Shown here piece by piece: positions 32,420 to 41,697 of a stretch of 64,000 nt of DNA (the first letter of the stretch is position 1; every line of letters begins with the position of its first letter). The notes under the pieces were generated by a model, which was given only the letters and a program-made list of their open reading frames with translations, made no database searches and was not told the DNA's origin. The stretch comes from Xiphydria camelus (Eukaryota > Arthropoda > Insecta > Hymenoptera > Xiphydriidae). Location: positions 15,462,085 through 15,526,084 of the forward strand of contig OY783198.1 in NCBI GenBank assembly GCA_963678675.1, given 5' to 3'. The translations under genes and the position numbers were made by a program.

Positions 32420-35400
32420 TCAACCAGTGACCGGAGCACTCCCAATGGAGTGGTGGGGCAAGCCCCACTCCTCCGGTTCAGTAGCCAGCCAGCGCATCTT
32501 CGCACCCCAGGCACGCAGTGGCAACTTAGCCATTACGCCCTTCCCTCTCGCGCGTCCCCCTTCCTTTCGCGTAAGGACCGCCTTGGTAAACTTTGCCACG
32601 GCTGCCCACACCTCCTTATCTGCTATCATTCGGGGTATCATAGCCCGAAATGTTAGCTCAGTTCCCTCTCCTAATACTGTGCGCATTGCCACCCTCTCAA
32701 CTTCCCACGCCTCACACTCCCCGAGGGTGTGCTCGGTGGAATCCAAAATTTCGTCACAGTGGTGGCATCGAGGAGATTTCTCCCTGTTGATTCGGAAGAG
32801 ATACTCCCCGAAGCACCCGTGACCCCCCATGAACTGCATTAGATAGAAGGACATGCACCCATGCCTCCTATCCAACCACCCGTCAAAGCTTGGGAGGATG
32901 GCATTGCGCACCCTGCCCCCGGACAAATTCACATTTTTCAGTGAAAGCTCCCACTGTACACGCGTGAGTAGCTTTGCCGCCTTCACGATGTCCCGTTTTG
33001 ACTCCGGGTCTTCCACGCCAGTCGCTCTGACCACCTGGATCCGCTCGTACACCCTCCTAAGGCACTCCGCCAGAAGGTGCACGGGCGGAACCCTGGCCAT
33101 CAGCAACGCAGCCTGCAAAGATAGTGTTCGGTAAGCACTAATGACCCGAAGGGCCATGCGTCGCTGTATTGCCAACAGTTGCCTCCTGCTGCTCGCACGA
33201 GCAGACAACTGCCTGCTCCACATCGGGGCACCGTACAGAATGACGGAATGAACCACGTTCACGTACAAATGCCTCTTACTTTCCCGGGGCCCACGTAGGT
33301 TCGGTACAAGACTCCAAAGCGCCTTTATAACACCCTCAACCTTAACTACCACCTTGTCGAAGTGCGGGTGGAAGGTCATCGCCCTGTCGAATTCGACGTC
33401 AAGGTACCTCATGGAGGGCTGGATACGGATCATTTCTCCACCCACAAAGACCGATCCACCAGCCTCTTCACCAAATATCATAGCTGTCGTCTTCTTCGGC
33501 ACGATTTCCAGACCAAGCTCGCTGATGCGGTACGCCACCGCACCAACTTGCCTGGCCGCCAAAAGGGAAGCTCATCTGGAACTACGTTCGCGTGCCAGCA
33601 CGATCGTGTCATCCGCATATGCTATGATCCTACATCCCGGCTCCACATCCACCTCGAGGACATAATCATATGCGATGTTCCACAGGAAGGGGCCAAGGAC
33701 CTATCCCTGCGGAACACCAGCACTGACCTCCCTCGTGTGGACTTGACCATCCTCCCCACGGAAACAGATGACTCTCTTATCAAGGTAGTCACTGACTATT
33801 GCGATGAGATATTCGGGCAGCTCTTTACCCCTTATCTGAGCGATAATACTCGCCCAGGGTAGGGTATTGAAGGCATTCCGAATATCCACCGCAAGAGCCA
33901 CCACTATTTCACCATCATACCTCGCCTGTTCTACGAATCTTTGGACTTCGATCATCGCGTCTATAGTCGACCGCCTAGGACGAAAACCAAACTGCCGGTC
34001 CGACAACCCTCCTCCAGGAAGCCGGGTGAAAGCCCGCCGAATTCTGTCCACGATGATTCGTTCGGGCCCCTTGCCCGCGTTATCCAGTAGACATATCGGC
34101 CGAAACTTTCCCGGACTCTACTCACCATGTCCCTTAGGGATCAACACAAGGTTGGACCTTTTCCAGATCTCCGGAAAACGTCCAACCCTGAGGCACCCCT
34201 TGTAGAGCTCGGCCAACTCCTCCAGGATCTCCTCCGTGGCCTGGATCCACCAAAAGACGCGGATACCGTCCGGACCGGGCGCCGACGCCTTTGGCTTCTC
34301 CTTGACCAGGGCTCGTCTTGTTGCGAGCTGTGTGATAACCTGGTCCTCTTCATCCGGGCCAGGTAGCGGCGGCGGGGGATCCTTCCCCACGTTCGGTGAG
34401 ACCCTCGCAGGTGCCCTCGGGAAGAGGCCGTCGATGACCTTGTCCGTATCCTCGATGGACATGGTCTCTGTGGCAGATGGGGAGCTCCCTCTGATTCTCC
34501 CCATTGCTATTTTATAGGCTCTGCCCCACGGATCAACGTTCAACTCCTCGACGAGGTCTTTCCACGCGAGCGCCCGAGCTCGCCGGATTTCCCCACGGAA
34601 CATCTTCCTACTCACCTTCAGGGCTCACCGGAGGCCTTCGATCAGGACCTTGTCCCGGGGCACTCGACGGTTTGCCCTTTCCAGTTTTCGGCGCTGCCTA
34701 ACACAGGTGCTCCTCATCTCAGTCAACTCCGGCGTCCACCAGAACACCTTCCTGGTGCCCGGATTTTTGGAGACTCGAGTGGCCGCCGCGTCACAAGCCT
34801 CCGTGACAATTGCCACCAGCTGCCTCGCCCAGTCATCCACAGAGATCTCGGCCGCTGCCCTAAGGGAGACCGGGTTCCATAGTCCAATACCCAGACCTGC
34901 CCCAAACATATCACCGTTGAACGACAACTTGGACCAGCTGGATGACACAAAAAAGGTCAAGCCTTATATACTGGTGGTCCGAGAGGGATTCGTGGGAGTC
35001 GTGTCCAAGGACCCTCCACCCTTTTACCCGTCGGATCATATCCGCAGAGCACCACGTCAGGTCAACAATCGATAACCCGTTCGCCCTCACGTACGTGGGG
35101 GTGCTGCCCACATTTGCTAGATACAAATCAAGTTCGGACATAAGGTCCAGCAATATATGCCCCCGCGTGTTCGTGTCCCGGCATCCCCAGGATCGCGACC
35201 TACAATTAAAGTCACCGGCGACCATAATCTGAGATCATCCACACCGACGGACCTCGTCTTTAATTTCGTCGAGTGCTTCTTCAAACTCTCCGATTGGGAG
35301 ATTCGGTGACAGGTAGCAAGCCACAATGGCACCCTTGCCACATATTACGGAGACAAATCCCCTCCCCCTGTGCCGCAACACACAAGGGAAGGGGGCCGTA

Positions 35401-35579
35401 TCCCTCCACACTACTGTCGCTAAGCCTATCCGATCTGCCAACCAGAAAGAGAACGCCCCTGGGATATGGTGTGGTTCGGACACAATAACTATGTCCAAAC
35501 CCCACTCTCTTATATATTGGACGCACAGATCCTGTGCGCCCGAGCTCCGATTAAGGTTGATCTGAGCGAGCTTAGCCAT
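32420..35579 (-). pseudogene. LINE ORF2: endonuclease and reverse transcriptase
   Basis: From 35579: APE-type endonuclease (AQINLNRSSGAQDL, 'IVSEPH', GDFNCRSRSWG, 'SLSDHQYIRLDL'), then reverse transcriptase (GPDGIRVFWW, LVLIPKG, FGFRPRRST, 'DIRNAFNTLPW', GVPQG, and the catalytic AYADD at 33608-33619), then a C-terminal region with a CCHC-like end (CHHCDEILDSTEHTLGECEA). Stops in the same frame occur at 35235-35237, 34625-34627, 33701-33703 and 33572-33574, and there is one frameshift near 34930. The active-site Asp pair is intact. A lightly decayed copy, not functional as it stands. Confidence 0.85.
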
Positions 35580-38071
35580 TTCCAGGCCGTGCTCCCTCAG
35601 ACCCCCGAATCTGGCTCCTCGACGTCCTCTCTCCGGCTTGGCACCTCGGACATCTCATTCTATGCCCATAGGGTTTTCCAGGCCCGGAACATACGAGACA
35701 CCTTGCTTCAAATTCGCATGCATCAGCCCTGTGTCCAGGTGTGCCGCAATTAAAGCAAGCGTCCTTCCGCTCCTCCTGGTTAGTGCACGCCGCCCGGACA
35801 TGTCCAAATCTCCAGCACTTAAAGCACTGGAGCGGTGCAGCCTCCAACAGCTCCACCCTGGCCATCGTCCAGCTGACGCGCACTCGGCCAACAGTACTCG
35901 CCTGCTCCGCCGCCGCCACCGGCATCTTAACCCAGGTCATTAAGAGACCTCTCCTCATCGTCTTGATGGCGCCAACCCTTACTTCTCCAGGGGCGCATCC
36001 ACCAGCCTTGCTGATCTCGATGGCCACTTTCTCGGGCGTCGCGGATTCGGCCAACTCCAGGACCCTAACCTCGGCCATTTTGGTCGGAGCCCTGATAGTG
36101 GCCCTAATACCAAAGACTTCAGCCAATCTGCCGGCCAGCAGACCCGCCTTATCTTGTGCCTGTTCGCCTTTTATGGTTATCATCACCACATTCGTTTGTG
36201 CCTTTCTCATCCTAGGTTCATCAATACCTAACTCCTCGAGTGAGATCCTCTCCTCCGCTTCCGCAACAACGTCACGGTAAGAGAAGCCCTCACCCTTGCC
36301 AGTAATCGTAACTACTGCCGTCCTAGGGATCCTCCTCTTGGCCCTCAGGAGAGGCGGAGGAGGCCTTTGGACTAATGCCCGCCCTGCGGCTGGGGGACTG
36401 ACCGGACCCACCACATTTTATGAAGTTTGCCTCTTGCTCTTTTTGTTCCTCTTCCTCCTCTTCGAGGGAGAGACAACTTCCAGCCAATTATCCTCGTTAA
36501 CACTGCGCCCCTCCGGGAGTGGAGGTCCAGACACCTCAACAGTCTCCATCGGAGTGCTGAGGGCCCGGTACCCCGTAATTCTCGGTCGGACGCCGCTGCC
36601 TCCCCCGCGACTACTGCTGCACTCTCTACAATAGGAGCAGAAGCGGAAAGAATCTCTTTAACGAATCGCCATCAATGACTTGACCTGCCTATCAATCGTC
36701 TCCAGGTGCCCAGCAGCCACCGCGTTAACCGCCGTAGCCCGCCCGGGGCCCGATTGACCCGCGGCCCCCACCTTTGCCGCCGTAATCTTTGTAGCATTCC
36801 GCTGTTCAAGGGGAGTCGTTTCCCTCACAGATGTCGAGCTCTTCCATCCAGCCTTAGTAGGGGGAGGAAGAGGGGGAAAGGAAGAGGAAGAGAGAGAGGA
36901 GGAGGGAGAGGGAGAGGGAACATTTCCCTCCATCCTCACACTCTTGCTACCTACTCCTCCGTTCTTCCTCGTACTCCTATCCTCCTTTTTAGGGGTCGCA
37001 CCTTTGGAAATCGAAGGGGGGAGGGGGCATCACCTGCTCCATCTCCACCTTCCCTTCCGATCCCAAACTACGGGCCTTCTTCCTCTGAGGTGAGGCCGGA
37101 GAGGTCCGGACACTCCGGGCCGCTCTGACCTCCTCTTTCAATCGAGAGATTTCCCTCTCCTTCTCCTCGAGCTTGTACGTCAGCTCTATGTTCTTTTGTC
37201 GAATAAAGGCGGGATTCCCCTTATCCGCAGCCTTCTCGACAAGAGCAACCAGTCCTGCTCCCAGGCTATTACCTGCCACCCTCAACTTCTTAATCATTGT
37301 CCCTTTCAGGTTTCTACTTTTCGTTCGGACAAACTCGATGTTTTTTAGCCACTGCTTTAGTAGGACTTCCCCTACGGCTGTGGCGTCCATTCTTCGAAAG
37401 TCCTCCACTACGTCCTCCGGTTCGATGACCTCTTCCACATCAGAGGCACGGCCCCTCTCACGGCCAGAACGGTCCCTATCGGACTGCCCTTCGTCCTTGG
37501 GCTTAGCCGCTTTCTTCCTGGCAGCCCTGGTCTTCCTAGTGGGTGGAGGCATCTCCTCTTCATCACTATCCGATATTGATGAGGGTGAGGGGGAAGTGAC
37601 AAGTTTCCTTGCCCCTCGTCCGCCCACCCTCTCCCTAATAACAGGCGATCCCGCGTCTATCGGACTGCCCATCGGTGTTTCTTCCACTGCGCGAGTGGTT
37701 GAGTTCCTTGACCCAGTCGCCTCCGGAAGGGGAGGAGGAGTCCTGGTACCCTCCGTACCCAATTCTCTCCTCGCCCTTTCCTCTAATCCATCCATAAAGG
37801 CCGCATCATCTTCTATGTCGATGTCAACTCCAACGTTGACACCAACAAACTCAGGTCGCTGGGTCTCTTCTGTTACTCGGCCCTCGCCAACACATTCCGA
37901 CATCAGTGAACCTCTCCTCGAGCCACTCCTCGAGCCATTACTGGATCCTAACGATCCTCTCCTAGCGACGTTCCTGGAGGTGGTTCCACCCCCCTTCGAA
38001 ACATCCCTTTCCTCGCTCGTCCTCTCCTTAACTTCGTCGTTTTGTTTATAAATGTTCATTTTGAATCCCAC
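35572..38071 (-). pseudogene. LINE ORF1 (gag-like, CCHC zinc knuckles)
   Basis: Two main blocks. 36989-38071 (360 codons) is Ser/Arg-rich and acidic with a coiled coil near its end (ELTYKLEEKEREISRLKEEV). 35572-36414 (280 codons) has a globular segment and then knuckles CFKCWRFGHVRAAC and CFNCGTPGHRADAC plus a third variant CLVCSG...HRMRC. A shifted low-complexity part at 36658-36939 joins them. At least two frameshifts break the ORF. ORF1 proteins of this clade bind LINE RNA and act as chaperones. The ORF1 end overlaps the ORF2 start around 35572-35579. Confidence 0.75.
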
Positions 38072-38428
38072 GATTACCTAGGGAAATAAACCGTTCGCGG
38101 TGGCAGAGCCCCGGTTGCCACCGTAAGGCCTGCATACGACTGGGTGCGGCCCGGTACCCAGAAGGCCCCGTTTAGAATACCACACCCCTGGTGCCATGCA
38201 GCCTTCGGCACGGTCGCTAACGCCTTGGCTTGGGCCCCCAGTAAGGTCGGGGGGAACACCGGCGGTGAACAACCCCCACCACCAAGGGTGATCCCCGGAG
38301 GGATCGGTCGGCTCTTAGTTGACCGTCCGCCGCGACGCTCAGCACCCGCTGAGCGCCACGGCGGACAGCCGTATGCCCCCCCACCACGACAAGGTGGCCG
38401 ACCACGGGGGAGAATGTTTATTCATCCT

Positions 38429-38639
38429 ACATTAATTGATTGTCTTTCATTTACTTTAATAATCTGTGATTTTTAATAAACAGTATGGTTTATAACTTGC
38501 TCAACATACTCTGGAGACTAAATGAAATAATTTATTGATTTAATAATTGAACAAATTACAATTTTTATCCATTTATTCACAAATAAATTTTCAAGTCCCT
38601 ATATATGCAGGAGACGGAAATTTTTCTAAGTTTTGTTCG
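38429..38639. other. Non-coding interior of the GACGT-rich element
   Basis: AT-rich sequence between the LINE target duplication and the right GACGT-rich arm. No ORF is supported. Confidence 0.4.
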
Positions 38640-39117
38640 TCATTAAAAATGACGGAAAAGTTCCGTCAAAAAGACGTTGAATTTTGACGTCCAAGGTATG
38701 TCGTAAATATGACGTCCCTGCGACGTTAATATTACAACTGACGTCTGAAACCCTATACTGACCAAAAAATGACGTCTCAGACGTTATTCTAACGTTAGTG
38801 TGCTACCTGGGATAGCTTGTAGCTGCCGCAAAGCAGGTTTGTATTGCTCAGTACTGTGTGCATTTTGCCAGGGCGAATCTTGTTCGAATACTTTGGAAGT
38901 GGTCGAATTAGACGACAAAGACTACGAGAATTTCCCTATCGATATAGAAAGAGATATAAACCAATCAATACAATATTCTGCACATTATGAACCAGATCCG
39001 GACTATGAGACAGATGTTAAAGATATTCAGGATGATAATAAAGGTTATATTGAACAACCAGTAACATCAAAAAGGCGAAAAATCTCTGATGAGCCTACAA
39101 CCTCAAAAGAAACTTAA

Positions 39118-39968
39118 CCCTTAACTACTATCGTTGTTTTCATACCCGTAATTACTATCGTGGGGTGTTTGAACACCCCAATATTATATATGTATATAAA
39201 ATATAGTTTGTAATTTTTACATGTTTTGTGATATAGGTATTCATACTGGATCTATACAGGGTGTTCGGAAAAAACACCGACACAGAAATAGGGGTGATAG
39301 GTTACGTCATTACAAGTATTTTGATATAAGGGACCTATACCCGCAAGCGCCCCCTTCTGGAGATATCAACTTTTCAAGTTTATAACGACCGAGGTTGATC
39401 AAAGTAGAATAATATTGAGTTTTTTGTCTACCTGTACAATTGAAAAACAAATGAAAACTCCTTGTATCCGCATCATCTTCGAAAAGTACAAGGACTTGAG
39501 CCAAGCGGTTATCCTTTCCGCAAGCAGTTTGCGCAGTGGCACATCTATCCAGAATCGTTTCCGATGTTGCATGGACATGGGTGGCCGTCATTTTGAGCAT
39601 TTGCTGTAGTACATTGTTTTTGTATCTCGTAAAATTAAATATTCATTACCATCTTGATACGTTTCTTATTATTCTACTTTGATCAACCTCGGTCGTTATA
39701 AACTTGAAAAGTTGATATCTCCAGAAGGGGGCGCTTGCGGGTATAGGTCCCTTATATCAAAATACTTGTAATGACGTAACCTATCACCCTTATTTCTGTG
39801 TCGGTGTTTTTTCCGAACACCTTGTATAAAGACCTTATATAAACAAAGTAAAATTGATTACCTTTATATAAGAACAAAATAAATGAAACATTAGCAATTC
39901 AAACCTATAAGATACGAGCAAAAATCCACCGCTAGGGTGTCCGGACACCCCACGATAGTAGTTAAGGG
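39118..39968. mobile_element. piggyBac-type MITE
   Basis: Ends CCCTTAACTACTATCGT and ACGATAGTAGTTAAGGG with TTAA on both sides (39114-39117 and 39969-39972), plus a subterminal hairpin GGGGTGTTTGAACACCCC and its counterpart near the right end. TTAA/CCC ends are diagnostic of piggyBac. The element landed on the stop codon of the Academ-like gene. There is no transposase, and its centre is filled by another MITE. A related, coding end is at 47546. Confidence 0.85.
39257..39824. mobile_element. CAGGGTG-type MITE nested in the piggyBac MITE, 568 bp
   Basis: CAGGGTGTTCGGAAAAAACA and its inverse ending 'CCGAACACCTTG', both flanked by TA (39255-39256 and 39825-39826). The arms exceed 150 bp, matching through GATATCAACTTTTCAAGTTT and its inverse. 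ORFs at 39310 (minus) and 39415 (plus) lie in the arms and loop and are not genes. Confidence 0.85.
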
Positions 39969-40747
39969 TTAATTAAAGTTATCTAAGTTGGTGGCATAGT
40001 GGATTAGGCCTATTGGGGAGACCACTTTTTAAAAAACGCACCGGGTACTTTACCTCTAGGTGATGTGGAAGCAAGTAGGTACAAGAGTATGTGACATGAT
40101 TTCTTTACCAAATAAAAAAGTATATCATCAAAAAGTAATTGAATGTGTTTAAGAGTGCCTACAATAAGAAAATTATTAAGTGCTTATAGACTTATCAAAG
40201 TTTCCAGAGTTCGACGCCAATAACTTCAAAACAGGTAGTTGGACAAAAAAATGTACAGAATGTTTTTAATAGAGTATCTACTCTTCTTTAATTTTTATAA
40301 CTACATATTTTCCTATCAAATTAATACTAATCGAGATATTTGCTAATAAGTATCTTGTTGGTCAAAGGAAAATAGATTAAAATTTATTCCAGCTCTCGTC
40401 CGGATTTGCTCCCGCTATTAATGCATTTATCGACTGGTCTTGGAGGGAAAACTCGAAATTGTGGGCATTAAAAAACGCCCGTGAAGAAGCGGTAGACCGT
40501 CCTTGGTAACACCCCAACGAGAGGCTCGATCGGGAAAGCCCGACTTTCCCTGTCCAGATGTTTACAATCGACTTTCCTTGTCTTGGTGCTTTCAGGGTTC
40601 ATGACCTTGAGTTAAACATTCCGTATACAACAGGAATAGAGTAGGCCGACAGAAAACAAATATAAATGCAATCATGAAAGCATAATGGCAGTTGCTTGTT
40701 TTTAAATATGCCTAGAATAATGAAAATAATAAATGCTTATAATATAT

Positions 40748-41159
40748 GGGCGATTCCATTATCGCGGGTGCAACATTTAGACTCATATAAAGTTCGTTAA
40801 CGATAAAATAAAAACATTTATAATGAAATTAATCTTGGAAGAATTACATTTTAACATGTTCACTTTATATTCGTTTACAAGAATTTTAATTTGATATTTA
40901 TATAGTCAGGAGGAAGGTTCAAAGTGCTATCGCGGATGCAACAGATAGGGCCAATTTTGTTGCACCCGCACCTTTGACTTTCTTTGAACCTTCCTCCTGA
41001 CTATATAAATATCAAATTAAAATTCTTGTAAACGAATATAAAGTGAACATTTTAAAATGTCATTCTTCCAAGATTAATTTCATTATGAATTATTTTTATT
41101 GTGTCGTTAATGAACTTTATATGAGTCGAAATGTTGCACCCGCGATAATGGAATCGCCC
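40748..41159. mobile_element. Long-arm hairpin MITE, 412 bp
   Basis: Ends GGGCGATTCCATTATCGCGG and CCGCGATAATGGAATCGCCC with ATAT on both sides (40744-40747 and 41160-41163). The arms span nearly the whole length. It interrupts the right arm of Academ-like copy 2, whose left arm is uninterrupted at the matching place. Confidence 0.85.
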
Positions 41160-41697
41160 ATATCCAGCTTTCGATGCCTATATAACTTTGAACCAGGTAG
41201 TCGCACGGAAAACACACATAGAACCTTTTTTATAGATAATTTAATTTGCTTTAATTTTGGTAACTACATTTTTTAGTCTAAAGTTTATAGAAATCGGGTT
41301 ATTGACAAATAAGAGAGAAAAAACATTTTTAGCCCCTTTTTTAAGATGGCGGCCAAATCCGGGTTTTCTAGGGGGTGCAAATTTAATTCATGCTTTCTCT
41401 AACACCAATCACAAACGAATTAAAATTATTTCCAGCTTGTCCGGAATTGCTCCCGCTATCAGCTATTTTATACGACTTGGCGACTGGCTTAATCTGCATC
41501 TCATCAATTACGAGAGCTACCGAGCTCCGCTAGAGCTTAAAATGTAATGAATTTTATCTGCTTTAGAAAAGGTAAGAGTGACTTTTTTCGTCAGAAGTTC
41601 CCTTTAGTGTCTTTTGGCAAAGAATTGAAAAAACTCCGAACATCGCGGTTTTTTGGCTATATCTCAGGTGGCATAACTTTTTCAGGGTTGCACAAAT

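Larger units (their letters stand above)
31647..38411 (-). mobile_element. Near full-length R1-clade-like LINE
   Basis: A 6.77-kb GC-rich island is flanked by a perfect 17-bp duplication GAATGTTTATTCATCCT (31630-31646 and 38412-38428) and has a short poly-A tail on the minus strand at 31647-31655. Order on the minus strand: 5' UTR, ORF1 (gag-like with CCHC knuckles), ORF2 (APE endonuclease, reverse transcriptase, C-terminal Cys/His domain), 3' UTR with visible internal duplication (near 32180 and 32430). The insertion is inside a transposon, not rDNA, so it is not canonical R1. Base composition contrasts strongly with the AT-rich surroundings. Confidence 0.85.
30809..38811. mobile_element. 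TIR element with GACGT-rich ends, split by a LINE
   Basis: Termini CCCAGGCAGCACACTAACGT and (inverted) CCCAGGTAGCACACTAACGT are flanked by ATA at 30806-30808 and 38812-38814. Removing the element plus one ATA rejoins the Academ-like reading frame exactly across the Cys-rich knuckle. Without the LINE it is ~1.24 kb. Both ends are packed with TGACGT/GACGTC motifs (30825-31015 and 38640-38790). No protein is encoded, and the superfamily is not assigned. A ~210-bp inverted hairpin lies at 31018-31226. Confidence 0.8.
29921..39117 (+). pseudogene. Academ-like protein C-terminal half, interrupted by insertions
   Basis: Three blocks read as one protein: 29921-30076 (NILFLHAFSGCDTTSALY, then a basic helix), 30477-30808 (GEQFLLHLYG, 'LPPTKDVVRLHSFRTYHQVQ', 'PQELLKLISCKYAKCCN') and 38812-39117 (ACSCRKAGLYCSVLCAFCQG, acidic tail, basic end, stop). 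The FLHAFSGCDTTSAL motif resembles the XPG/FEN1 nuclease motif LLGCDY...G preceding its helix-hairpin-helix, and a Cys-rich knuckle follows. XPG-type nuclease domains accompany Academ transposases. In-frame stops occur after HLYG and after 'YSSEK', so the gene is dead apart from the insertions. Its N-terminal half, including any catalytic core, is missing because the inverted arm begins right there. Confidence 0.6.

Noticed and set aside
31982..32822. Overlapping plus-strand ORFs of 224 and 226 aa
   Set aside because: They lie in the LINE 3' UTR and antisense to ORF2; proline/histidine-rich, with no domain.
35638..38476. Long plus-strand ORFs (up to 292 aa) over the LINE
   Set aside because: They are antisense shadows of GC-rich ORF1 and ORF2. 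The minus strand carries the zinc knuckles, endonuclease and RT motifs.
39310..39609. ORFs of 96 aa (minus) and 64 aa (plus)
   Set aside because: They fall in the arms and loop of a TA-flanked MITE.
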